Source: an uncultured Christensenella sp.
Lineage (GTDB): Bacteria; Bacillota; Clostridia; Christensenellales; Borkfalkiaceae
Assembly (NCBI GenBank): GCA_910586035.1
Contig: CAJUHT010000016.1
Coordinates: 1-42,458, forward strand
Direction: 5' to 3'
DNA length: 42,458 bases
How positions within the stretch are numbered: position 1 is the stretch's first letter; each line of letters begins with the position of its first letter. A model generated the notes under the pieces. It was not told the origin of the DNA, ran no database searches, and saw only the letters and a program-made list of their open reading frames with translations. The position numbers and the translations under genes were made by a program. Positions 1 to 8,200 of this stretch are shown piece after piece.

Positions 1-351
1 GACGATTACAACGGCGAAAAAGTATTGTTTTTAGACGAGTTTCGCAGTTCGTTCAAAATCTCGGAAATATTGGACTATTTGGACGGGCAACCTATACGAA
101 TACGAGGGCGACACTATAACCGCGTTGCTTGCTATGATACTGTTTATATCGTTTCTAACCTTTCATTGAAAGAACAATACACAAACATACAGCAAAGCGA
201 GCCTAAAACGTGGGCGGCGTTTCTTCGGCGTATAACGGCAGTATATAATTTTGACATAAGCAAAGATACGCCCGTAAGCAAGCATACGGGCGAAATAAAA
301 AAGCCGCCTATGCTCATACCGATAGACGACGACAGCGACTTGCCGTTTTAA
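1..351 (+). CDS. Replication initiator Rep, C-terminal part (5' end outside the window)
   Basis: The reading frame is open from base 1 and ends in TAA at 349-351, giving 116 residues with no start, so the gene begins upstream of the window. What is seen is the C-terminal part of a superfamily-3 type helicase: a hydrophobic run followed by LDEFRSSF (Walker B-like), then VYIVSN (motif C with the sensor Asn), then FLRRI. This order and the spacing match the Rep proteins of CRESS-type plasmids and their chromosomal copies in Firmicutes. The tail is short and acidic (DDDSDLPF). The N-terminal HUH nickase part cannot be checked here. It sits about 150 bp from the 3' end of a tRNA-Ala gene, suggesting an integrated plasmid-like element. 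Family assignment is from motif recognition only. Confidence 0.75.
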   Translation, partial: DDYNGEKVLFLDEFRSSFKISEILDYLDGQPIRIRGRHYNRVACYDTVYIVSNLSLKEQYTNIQQSEPKTWAAFLRRITAVYNFDISKDTPVSKHTGEIKKPPMLIPIDDDSDLPF

Positions 352-387
352 CGCTCCGCTGGGTGGGGTTCTCTGGGTGGGGACATA

Positions 388-423
388 GAAAAAGCACAAG
401 GCTGTTTGCCTTGCGCTTTTTCT
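388..423. terminator. Bidirectional intrinsic terminator between rep and tRNA-Ala
   Basis: A 14-nt left arm (389-402) and right arm (408-421) pair with one mismatch around a 5-nt loop; A-runs on the left and T-runs on the right flank the GC core on both strands. It can end the Rep transcript on the plus strand and the tRNA transcript on the minus strand. Just before it, the decamer CTGGGTGGGG occurs twice (359-368 and 373-382). Confidence 0.75.
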
Positions 424-502
424 TTTACTGGTATGCGATAAAACCTGCGACACCTTTCACAAAAATGTATTCCGTTTTTAGGTGTTCAAACTTTAACGAC
501 AC

Positions 503-578
503 TGGTGGAGATAAGGGGATTCGAACCCCTGACCTATACGTTGCGAACGTATCGCGCTACCAACTGTGCTATATCCCC
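503..578 (-). tRNA. tRNA-Ala (anticodon CGC)
   Basis: The minus strand folds as a complete cloverleaf of 76 nt including an encoded CCA (503-505). The acceptor stem GGGGATA/TATCTCC contains a G3:U70 wobble, the main alanine identity element, with discriminator A73. The anticodon loop TTCGCAA places CGC at 543-545, reading GCG codons. The T arm carries TTCGAAT. The gene reads away from the sigma-70 genes on its right; its 3' end faces the Rep gene, the usual side for integration of mobile elements. Confidence 0.97.
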
Positions 579-651
579 GAAAGCTTTTATATTTTATCAT
601 TGTGCGGGGGAAGTTGTCAACAAATTTTAACGGCGTATAAATTAAAATATC

Positions 652-891
652 TCATTTTTCACGCCCGTCGTAAATGTGTTTTACCCCGAGAATATCGTCG
701 GCAGAACAGTCTAAATAATTGCATAGCCGCGAAAGCGTAGCCAAAGTGGGCTGGGCGCGTCCCGAAAGGTATTGCGATATTGTGGATTTAGAAACGCCAA
801 CCGCCTTGGCAATGTCCGTTTTGCTCTTGCCGCAGGTTTCTATCTCGTTTTTTAAATTTTGCGTTATTATTTGGTCTATGGTTTCATTCAT
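652..891 (-). CDS. XRE-family (Cro/C1-type) transcriptional regulator, 79 aa
   Basis: A 79-residue protein made almost entirely of one helix-turn-helix domain: residues about 22-60 include KTDIAKAVGVSKSTISQYLSG, followed by a short LSRLCNYLDCSADDILG tail typical of XRE proteins. No enzymatic or sensor domain is present. It is divergent from the strong promoter at 926-955, and three similar palindromes (904-918, 933-947, 964-978) lie in the intergenic space, one of them between the -35 and -10 boxes. The simplest reading is that this protein represses itself and the rightward membrane-protein block. No good Shine-Dalgarno site is visible before the ATG at 891. The regulatory role is inferred from position. 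Confidence 0.85.
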   Translation of the reverse strand: MNETIDQIITQNLKNEIETCGKSKTDIAKAVGVSKSTISQYLSGRAQPTLATLSRLCNYLDCSADDILGVKHIYDGREK

Positions 892-903
892 AGTCTTATT
901 CTA

Positions 904-980
904 TTAGGCGTTGCCTAATTTTTGCTTGACAATTAAGCATTGCCCAACTTATAATAAATATAGTTAGGTATTGCCTAACT
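904..980. promoter_or_regulatory. Array of three palindromic operators
   Basis: Three 15-bp sites of the form TTARGYnTTGCCYAA occur at 904-918 (TTAGGC GTT GCCTAA, perfect dyad), 933-947 (TTAAGC ATT GCCCAA) and 964-978 (TTAGGT ATT GCCTAA, extended by AG/CT to 962-980). Centres are 29 and 31 bp apart, close to three helical turns, so bound dimers would lie on one face of the DNA. The middle one sits inside the promoter spacer and the last overlaps the predicted start of transcription. The adjacent XRE protein is the likely ligand. Confidence 0.75.
926..955 (+). promoter_or_regulatory. Sigma-70-type promoter for the membrane-protein block
   Basis: TTGACA at 926-931, an 18-bp spacer and TATAAT at 950-955. 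The consensus match is perfect at both boxes, and an operator-like palindrome fills the spacer. Transcription would start near 962 and run into the truncated copy at 1006 and the full gene at 1153. Confidence 0.8.
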
Positions 981-1005
981 AATTAAATTTATAAGGAGAG
1001 AGAAC

Positions 1006-1086
1006 GTGAAGGAAAAAAAGACAAAAGAAAAGAAGCCAAAAAACGGTTTTGGGCTGAGGCTTGTCTGCGCAATTATTTATTTGTAG
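1006..1086 (+). pseudogene. Truncated N-terminal copy of the GFG-RL membrane-protein family (26 aa)
   Basis: A GTG start at 1006 has a good Shine-Dalgarno site (AAGGAG, 994-999) and opens a 26-codon frame ending at TAG 1084-1086. Its peptide has a Lys/Glu-rich start followed by NGFGLRLVCAI, the same layout as the two large proteins downstream (GGFGARLTFAI and GGFGLRLAHAV). It stops just where the first membrane helix of the paralogues would continue. It is therefore either the remnant of a third tandem copy or a functional leader peptide. The retained ribosome binding site directly behind the operator-controlled promoter fits either. Confidence 0.6.
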
Positions 1087-1089
1087 TAG

Positions 1090-1155
1090 AAGAAAATGTT
1101 GTAACATTTTTGTGATATGCGCGCCTTTAAGGATATAAATTAAGGAGATTTTATG
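1090..1155 (+). repeat. Leader repeat, copy 1
   Basis: The 64 bp upstream of the gene at 1153 match the segment at 3477-3544: AAGAAAATGTT, then an AT-rich stretch, TTTTTGTG, a GCGC core, TTTAAGGATATAAA and AAGGAG before the ATG. In this copy AAAATGT and ACATTTT (1093-1110) form a short inverted repeat. Together with the shared 3' terminators this shows duplication of a whole transcription unit. Confidence 0.75.
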
Positions 1156-3219
1156 GGAAAAGATAAGAAAAAAAGGCAATTGGACGGTGGCTTTGGAGCA
1201 AGGCTTACATTTGCAATTTTTATGACTTTGGGATTTGTTGCGTTTTTTATATGTTTTATTCTGTTTTTAATAGCACATATAAGCGGCGAAACAGGCGATA
1301 TAAAGTTTGCTATGATACTGTTCGGGATATTGTCTGCCGTATTTGCAGTCTACACCGTAATAGGATACATTTGCGCGTATAAAGGCGTAAAAAGCAAGAG
1401 TGCAAACGTCGCGTTGATTGTATTTGGCGCGCCTATGTGCGCGTCGCTTTTGGGTGTGCTTGCCGTGGCTGGTGCGGCGGTTGGAATAAAGGATATAAAC
1501 GACCCGCAAAGGATAGAGCAAAGAAGATTGAAAAAAGAGCAATCTGACGGCTTTGGAATGCGTTTATCGTTTGCCATTATACTTACCGTATTGGCACTGA
1601 TATGGTTGCCGTTACCAATAAACTTGGGTTTAAAGTTAATTTTTGCTTCCGTATCCTTAATTGCGGCGGCGTTTCAATACGTATCGGCTTTTGTCGGTAA
1701 AAATAAAAAAGCCGCAAACGTTCTAAGCATAGTATTAGGCATACTGTTTGTATGGGTATACGGCTTGGGCGCGTTAGCGATAGTCGGAGGAATTAGGGGG
1801 CGTAAAAAGTTTATAAAAACTGAAAAACAGACGAAAATCGCCGCCGTTGCCGAGGCGGAAAGCAGACACGAGCAGTCGGAACTTGTTAAGGGCGATTCGG
1901 TTGAAGAGGCGCGCAACAGGGTGCTTACGGATTACCCTATCGATTACGAAAACAAACCCGCGGTTTCCCGCTTGCTCGATTTCGATAACAGAGAAAATCT
2001 TGTTTTGGAAAACGAGGACGGAACGAGTTACGAGTTCCACCAGCTGTACGTAACCGTATACAAGCAGAATATATACGCTTTGACGCAGACGATAGGGCTT
2101 GACGAGGACGAGCTTGTCGTATTCCGCGTAGATTACGAAAACGACCTGTTCCATATCGAACGCGACGAAAATATTTGCGAAGGCATACTTGAAGAGTATA
2201 GGCAAGCCGTAAAGGCTATGGAAGAGGAGGAAGAGGAAACGGTTGAATACATTCAGCCCAAAACTTCCCCCAAGGCTAAAAAGGGAATTACAATTGCCGC
2301 AACCGTTTCATACGGGCTGTTGCTTCTTATGGGGATACTGCTGGCTTCGGTGCCCGCAATGAGCGGTCTGTTCAGCGGAATGGGTATATGCGCGGCGGTT
2401 TCGGAAAGGGCGTACGGTATAACGATAGGCGTAATGTGGGTTACGCTTGCTATGGGCGCAGGTTGGCTGTTTGTGTCGATTTCGCCGTGGAACGCAGGCA
2501 AAAAGGGCAAAATAATAATAGCCGCGGTAAGTACTGCGTTGCTTGTGGCTATGAACGTTGTGTTCTTTATCGTTATATACTCCGTAAAACTGGAAATAAG
2601 TATCGACGCATTGGACAAAATAAGGGACGCCAAGGAGTTGGAAAAGTGGCTGGCGCTTGCCGAAAAGGGCGAAGCTTTGCCTGTAAAGGACTTCTTCGAG
2701 GGCTCCGACAGCTGGTTTATACCCGTAAGCACCGTGTTCGCTTCGCTTGCCATAATCGTCTGCCACGCGCTCACGTTCTTCCGCATTAACCCCAATAAAA
2801 TCAAAGCGCGTAAACCGCAGAAGAACGGCGACGGCATATTTGCAATTATTAAACACGTAATGGCAAGTATTATATACGGTTTGCTTTGTATTGCAAAGTT
2901 TATTCTTGCATTCAAGGAAAGGTTGCCCGAAGTATTCGTTTTGGTAGCCGTTATACTGCTTACCTGGTTAGCGCACTTCGTATCGTTTGTAACAGCAATT
3001 TTATGCATAGCTTTGGCTATCGGCGTTGTTGTAATGTACTTTGCCGGCGTAATAAGTCTGGGCTTTCCCGAGCCTGCAAGCGGCAGCACGGAATACTATT
3101 TTATTAACGATATGGGTTGCCGACAAACGGTATACAGCAGCGACGGCAAAAACTTTTACAATATAGACGGCAGTTATGCCGGTTCAAGCCAAAACGGCAA
3201 ATATATTAAAGTAGATTAA
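1153..3219 (+). CDS. Multi-pass membrane protein with central DUF1292-like domain, 688 aa
   Basis: Function unknown. The ATG follows AAGGAG (1142-1147). The N-terminus holds two copies of a membrane module, each opening with a basic stretch and a GFG-RL-FAI motif (residues about 11-115 and 131-215) with about three helices. A charged linker leads to a soluble segment at about 265-355 (LVLENEDG, then YALTQTIGLDEDELVVFRV and an acidic helix) that resembles DUF1292, normally a stand-alone protein of about 90 residues. About six more helices fill 380-655, and the C-terminus ends in a hydrophilic tail rich in Ser, Gly, Tyr and Asp. The protein at 3542 is a shorter paralogue. Control by the upstream XRE regulator is inferred. 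The DUF1292 link rests on pattern recognition; an HMM search would settle it. Confidence 0.7.
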   Translation: MGKDKKKRQLDGGFGARLTFAIFMTLGFVAFFICFILFLIAHISGETGDIKFAMILFGILSAVFAVYTVIGYICAYKGVKSKSANVALIVFGAPMCASLLGVLAVAGAAVGIKDINDPQRIEQRRLKKEQSDGFGMRLSFAIILTVLALIWLPLPINLGLKLIFASVSLIAAAFQYVSAFVGKNKKAANVLSIVLGILFVWVYGLGALAIVGGIRGRKKFIKTEKQTKIAAVAEAESRHEQSELVKGDSVEEARNRVLTDYPIDYENKPAVSRLLDFDNRENLVLENEDGTSYEFHQLYVTVYKQNIYALTQTIGLDEDELVVFRVDYENDLFHIERDENICEGILEEYRQAVKAMEEEEEETVEYIQPKTSPKAKKGITIAATVSYGLLLLMGILLASVPAMSGLFSGMGICAAVSERAYGITIGVMWVTLAMGAGWLFVSISPWNAGKKGKIIIAAVSTALLVAMNVVFFIVIYSVKLEISIDALDKIRDAKELEKWLALAEKGEALPVKDFFEGSDSWFIPVSTVFASLAIIVCHALTFFRINPNKIKARKPQKNGDGIFAIIKHVMASIIYGLLCIAKFILAFKERLPEVFVLVAVILLTWLAHFVSFVTAILCIALAIGVVVMYFAGVISLGFPEPASGSTEYYFINDMGCRQTVYSSDGKNFYNIDGSYAGSSQNGKYIKVD

Positions 3220-3249
3220 CGCATACACTTATTTCTCTCTTAATTATTT

Positions 3250-3290
3250 ACCCCTGCGTGGCGGTTTCGCCACGCAGGGGTATTATTTTT
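3250..3290 (+). terminator. Intrinsic terminator of the 688-aa membrane protein
   Basis: A perfect 14-bp stem (3250-3263 with 3268-3281), loop GTTT, then TATTATTTTT. Bases 3227-3264 are nearly identical to the end of the next paralogue (5113-5149), including the CTCTCTTAATTATTT lead-in. Confidence 0.95.
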
Positions 3291-3430
3291 GCAATCTTCC
3301 TTAAAGGCAATGCGGTAAAACGGCTTTCGGAGAAAGGCGTTTATAAGAATAAAAGTGCATAACCCAAAACAAAAAAATGGAAATAAATGGAAAAATTTCC
3401 GTCATAACGCAAAAAAACGTAAAAAATGAC

Positions 3431-3462
3431 TTGACAAGGGGGGGGGGTAAAAATGGTATCCT
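3431..3462 (+). promoter_or_regulatory. Promoter with a 10-G tract in its spacer
   Basis: The 322-bp gap between the two membrane proteins holds the previous terminator, this promoter and the repeated leader. TTGACA at 3431-3436 is followed by A and ten consecutive G (3438-3447), then TAAAAA and an extended -10 box, TGG-TATCCT (TG at 3454, TATCCT 3457-3462). The spacer is 20 bp, longer than optimal; losing two or three G would bring it to 17-18 bp. This is the layout of a slipped-strand phase-variable promoter. Confidence 0.65.
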
Positions 3463-3476
3463 TTATTTGTAAACGC

Positions 3477-3544
3477 AAGAAAATGTTTATAACTTTTTTG
3501 TGCATACGTGCGCATTTAAGAATATAAAAAAAGGAGTTTTTATG
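3477..3544 (+). repeat. Leader repeat, copy 2
   Basis: Second copy of the leader found at 1090-1155. AAGAAAATGTT, TTTTTTGTG, a GCGC core, TTTAAGAATATAAA and AAGGAG follow in the same order and nearly the same spacing, ending in the ATG of the paralogue. Confidence 0.75.
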
Positions 3545-5101
3545 GACAAAGAAAAAAGGGAAAAACAAAAGAAAGGTAGCGGGGGCGGGTTCGGGCTAAG
3601 GCTTGCGCACGCCGTTATATTTACGGTATTGGCAATATTGTTTTTTGTTTTATTCGGAGTAATTTTAAAAACACCCGTTTTAGCAATAATTATTACGCCG
3701 ATTTGTCTGCTTTTTGCAATAATAGGTTACGTAGGGGCTTTTGTCGGGGTTAAACAGAAATGGGCTAACGTGTTGCTTTTAGTGTTTTGCTCTCTTACGT
3801 GCGTTATGCCTGTCAGCATCGTTATCGTTTTGCCGGGTATTTTAGGCGCAACAAAGGGAATTAACGCGCTTAAAGCGGCAAATAAACCCGCAGAAGAGGA
3901 CGCGTCCGCGGCTCAGCCAGAAGCGGTCGACGTTTCCGCAGAGGTTGCGGCAACAGCCGCCGCTGCGGGGGAAAGCGTTGCAAGCCCGCAGGTGCAACAG
4001 CCGCTTGAAAAGGGCGACGCCGTTGCGCAGGCGATAAGCAAGACGCTTGAAGATTATCCCGTAGATTACGAAAACAAGCCGACGGTATCGGCGGCTCTCG
4101 ATTTTGGCAACAACGAAAATCTTGTTTTGACAAACGAGGAGGGCTTAACCGTAGAATTTGCGCAACGTTACATAACCGTGCAAAACGGCAATTTGTATTT
4201 GCTTACGGAAACGGTTGGGCTAAGCGAAGAGGAGGGCGGCGGCGCGGTTGTGTTCCGCGTAGATTATGCGGCTGATACCTTCTATCTCGAAAACGACGAT
4301 AATATCAGTCAAGCCGTATTCGACGAGTACAAAACTGCGCTTAAAAATTCGCAGACTTACGAAAAACAGAGTATTAAACGTTCGGACTTCAAACTCGACT
4401 TGTACGATACCAACGTAGACGAAAAGACTTGGAAGCAGTTTAAGAAAACGGCTACGCAGGACGAGCTGACGGTTATAGCCATAGGCGCGAAATACCGCAT
4501 AGCCCACAGCAGAATTAAAAACTTAATATATGCGCTCGGCATAGTTTTATCGATAGCGCTGTTTTGGCCGACGGGCGGGTGGTCGCTTATAGGTTATCCC
4601 GTATTTGCGTTTTTAGCCACTAAATCGATACGCTACGAAGATACTTACAGTCAGTCTTACCGCAAGCTCAGCAAGGAAAACAGGGCGTTTGTAGACGGAT
4701 ATTTCAATAGCAACGTAGGCTTGACGATTGTCGATGTGATAATCAAGATTGTACTTTTCTGGATAACGATACCATATCAGGCGATACTCCTTTTGATAGG
4801 TATGTTTGCGCCCAACTTTGTAATTTCCAAAAACGGCATACTCGTATCCATACCAAAGGGTTACGACGTCGGCGGTTTAGGGGCGGTAGGCGCGTATTAC
4901 GAAAGCTTCAACTTTATCGACGAAGCTTTGGCTAACGGTAAAGCTGCCAAACGTGTAACTAAAATGGACGGTAAAGAGGTAACCGAACAACCCTACGTTA
5001 TAGACGACAGGGGGCAAAAAGTTTACAAGGACGCTAACGGTAACGAGTACGTTTCCGACGACGGAGGTAAAACCGCGCGCGAATATCACCGCTACGACTG
5101 A
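3542..5101 (+). CDS. Membrane protein with DUF1292-like domain, 519 aa (paralogue of the 688-aa protein)
   Basis: Function unknown. I place the start at ATG 3542, five bases after AAGGAG (3531-3536), because the equivalent start is used in the upstream copy. One N-terminal membrane module is present (GGFGLRLAHAV, residues 16-110, three helices) instead of two. An Ala/Glu-rich linker (115-160) leads to the DUF1292-like segment at about 180-268, sharing DYPxDYENKPxVS, ENLVL and VVFRVDY with the paralogue. Two to four further helices lie at about 335-435, and the tail (VIDDRGQKVYKDANGNEYVS) is hydrophilic and periodic. It is transcribed separately, from the promoter at 3431. The two proteins diverge most in the C-terminal membrane part, suggesting different partners or roles. 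Confidence 0.7.
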   Translation: MDKEKREKQKKGSGGGFGLRLAHAVIFTVLAILFFVLFGVILKTPVLAIIITPICLLFAIIGYVGAFVGVKQKWANVLLLVFCSLTCVMPVSIVIVLPGILGATKGINALKAANKPAEEDASAAQPEAVDVSAEVAATAAAAGESVASPQVQQPLEKGDAVAQAISKTLEDYPVDYENKPTVSAALDFGNNENLVLTNEEGLTVEFAQRYITVQNGNLYLLTETVGLSEEEGGGAVVFRVDYAADTFYLENDDNISQAVFDEYKTALKNSQTYEKQSIKRSDFKLDLYDTNVDEKTWKQFKKTATQDELTVIAIGAKYRIAHSRIKNLIYALGIVLSIALFWPTGGWSLIGYPVFAFLATKSIRYEDTYSQSYRKLSKENRAFVDGYFNSNVGLTIVDVIIKIVLFWITIPYQAILLLIGMFAPNFVISKNGILVSIPKGYDVGGLGAVGAYYESFNFIDEALANGKAAKRVTKMDGKEVTEQPYVIDDRGQKVYKDANGNEYVSDDGGKTAREYHRYD

Positions 5102-5134
5102 TTTAAGATTATACTTATTCTCTCTTAATTATTT

Positions 5135-5175
5135 ACCCCTGCGTGGCGGCTTCGCCCCGCAGGGGTAATAATATA
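5135..5175 (+). terminator. Intrinsic terminator of the 519-aa membrane protein
   Basis: The stem 5135-5148 / 5153-5166 has one mismatch and the loop GCTT. It is the duplicate of the terminator at 3250; the tract after it is AATAATATA rather than a pure T-run. Confidence 0.85.
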
Positions 5176-5185
5176 CCAATATATT

Positions 5186-5223
5186 ATACGCACCCAAGGC
5201 GCAAGCCTCGGGTGCGTATTTTT
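5186..5223. terminator. Terminator-like hairpin between convergent genes
   Basis: Arms 5186-5200 and 5205-5219 pair with one mismatch around GCAA, followed on the plus strand by TATTTTT. It can back up the terminator at 5135 and lies 26 bp beyond the nifJ stop, so it may serve nifJ too. Confidence 0.7.
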
Positions 5224-5248
5224 AAGTAACTTTAACTTAACTTTTCAA

Positions 5249-8200
5249 TTATTTGCCTGCAAGCTTTTTGTAGCTTTCGATTCTTGCCTTAGCCGATTCC
5301 TCGGTCTGTTTGAACAGCTCGTTTGCAACTTCCGCGCCCTGAGTCTTTACAAGCGAAGCGTATCTGGTTTCGCCCGCAAGGAACGCCTGATAGTCGCCCG
5401 TAGGGTCTTTGCTGTCAAGCGTGAATACTTCTCCGTCGGGGTTGTAGCGGTACAACTGCCAATATCCGCAGTCAACGGCAGCCTTTTCTTCCAGCTGGCT
5501 CTTGGTCATATTTATGCCGTGGTTGATGCAGGGAGCATAGCAGATAATGAGCGAAGGACCGTGGTAAGCTTCCGCCTCGCTCAAAGCCTTTAACAGCTGT
5601 GCGGGGTTGGAGCCCATAGCGCACTGCGCAACGTAAACGTAGCCGTACGACTTGGCAATCATACCCAAATCCTTTTTCTTAACCCTCTTGCCTGCGGAAG
5701 CAAACTTGGCAACTGCGCCTATGTTGGTCGCCTTACTTGCCTGACCGCCAGTATTGGAGTAAACTTCGGTATCGAGTACCAACACGTTTACGTCCTCTCC
5801 GCTTGCAAGTACGTGGTCAAGTCCGCCGTAGCCGATATCGTACGCCCAGCCGTCGCCGCCGAATATCCAAATGGACTTCTTGGCAAGGCAGTCCTTGGCG
5901 TCGAGTATATCTTTGATGAGCGAGTAGGTTTCGATTGCCTTAACAAACGATTCGCTGGCTTCCTGTCCGTCAGCGTAGTTGGTCCAGGTCTTGGCAAGCT
6001 TTGCAACCTTGGCTTTAACGGCTACTATATCTCTCATAAGGGCAACCGTTTCGCTGTCGCTGTCAAGGTTCTCTTCGAGTACTTTTACAAGATTTGCCGC
6101 CGCCGCTTTGGAAGCTTCTCTCTCTTCGAACGCGTCAAGATATGCTTTGCACGCGGCAATGCCCTCTTCATTGTCCCAGATATCTATAAGTTTCTGAACT
6201 TTGGACTTAACGTGGTTTCTTCTTGCGGTGTAGGCAAGATTCATACCGTAGCCGAACTCTGCGTTGTCTTCGAACAGGCTGTTTGCCCAAGCGGGACCTC
6301 TGCCGTTCTTGTTGGTGGTGTAGGGGCAAGTGGGGGAGGAGCCGCCGTATATGGACGAGCATCCCGTTGCGTTGGCGATAATCATATCTTCGCCGAACAG
6401 CTGGGTTATAACCTTAACGTAAGGCGTTTCGCCGCAACCTGCGCACGCGCCGGAGAACTCGAACAGAGGAGTGCAGAATTGGCAACCCTTAACCGTTTCT
6501 TTCTTGAATTTGGAAGTGTCGGCTTCGGGAAGGTTTACGGTGTATTCCCAATTCTTGTCCTCGTGCTTTTTGATGGAGTCTGCAAGAGGAATCATCTTTA
6601 TGGCGCCGCCGTCCTTTACGGGGCAAACGGTTGCGCACACGCCGCAACCCATACAGTCGAGGGGAGAAACCTGCATTCTGTACTCGTATCCGGGTAAGCC
6701 GATTGCCGCCTTGGTGTGAAGCGAAGCGGGCTTGTTTTCGCCCTCTTTAACGAGCGCGGGTCTTAAACAAGCGTGGGGGCATACGAACGAGCAGCTGCCG
6801 CACTGTATACACTTGTCAAGGTCGATTTCGGGAACCGTAACGGCAACTCCGCGCTTTTCGAACTTGGTTGTGCCCGTGGGAACGTGTCCGTCCGCGTTGA
6901 ATTGCGAGCTCTTCAATTTGTCGCCTTCGAGGTAGAGAATGGGCTTTATTATTTCCTGATAGTATTTATCGGAATGTCCCTTAATCATCTTTGCGCCGTC
7001 GGTAGCCGTCGCCCACGATTCGGGAACGTCTATTTTGATAAGCTGGTCGCCCGCGGCGGAATCAATCGCGTTGTAGTTCATCTGTACAACGGCGTCGCCC
7101 TTTCTGCCGAACGATTTCTTTGCCATATATTTCATATATTCTATGGCTTGCTCGTAGGGCATAATCTGGGGATTTACGCGGAAGAATGCAGACTGTAAAA
7201 TCGTGTTCGTTCTGCCCTTCAAGCCCAGCTCGCCGGCAATCTTGATTGCGTCGATGACGTACAGGTTAATTTTCTTTTTGGCAATGTCCTGCTTAACCTT
7301 GGCGGGAAGGAATTTTTCAAGCGCTTCAACGGTCGTCGCGTCGGTGTTAATAAGGAACGTACCGCCCTTCTTTATGTCGCCCGTCATATCGTAGCGGGTT
7401 ATATAGGAGGGGTTGGAGCACTGGACGAAGTCCGCGCTGTCAATGAGGTATTCGCTCTGTATGGGCGTATCGCCGAAACGGAGGTGGGATACTGTGATGC
7501 CGCCCGACTTCTTGGAGTCGTAGAAGAAATACGCCTGAGCGTGCTTGTCCGTGTGGTCGCCTATAATCTTAATGCTGTTCTTGTTAGCGCCAACCGTACC
7601 GTCGGAACCCAGACCGTAGAATTTGCAGGAGGTAGAGCCCTCGGGCGCCGCGTCGAACTTCTCGGAGAAATCGAGCGAGCTGTTCGTAACGTCCTCGTAA
7701 ATACCGATTGTGAAGTGGTTTTTGGACTCTTTCTGTTCAAGGTTTTTATAAACGGCAAGCACCATAGAGGGGGTGAATTCCTTCGAGCCCAAGCCGTATC
7801 TGCCGCCTACGACCTTTATGCCGCCAACGCCCTTTTCAAGGATAGCCGAGCAAACGTCGAGGTACAGGGGCTCGCCGAGCGAACCGGGCTCTTTGGTTCT
7901 GTCGAGTACCGCAATCTTCTTGCAGGTCTTGGGAATAGCCGCAATAAACGCGTCGGCTACGAAAGGTCTGTAAAGGCGAACTTTAATCAAGCCGTACTTT
8001 TTGCCCGTCTTATTGAGCTTGTTTATGCTCTCTTCGATAGTTTCGCAACCCGAACCCATACAAACAATAACCTGCTGTGCGTCGGGATGACCAACGTAGT
8101 CGAACAGGTGGTAGCTTCTTCCGCACTTGGAGGAAACGAGGTCCATCATCTTCTGAACGATTGCGGGAGCGGCGGCATAGTAGCTGTTTGCCGTTTCCCT

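Noticed and set aside
363..740. 125-codon plus-strand ORF across the tRNA-Ala
   Set aside because: It runs through the terminator and antisense to the tRNA, and has no family signal.
891..980. Leaderless promoter for the first XRE gene (TAGAAT six bases before ATG)
   Set aside because: Spacing to the -10 fits, but no -35 box lies within 16-19 bp, so it was not listed as a promoter.
2253..3089. 278-codon minus-strand ORF in the 688-aa gene
   Set aside because: Antisense shadow of hydrophobic codons; the plus-strand frame has leader, ribosome site and terminator.
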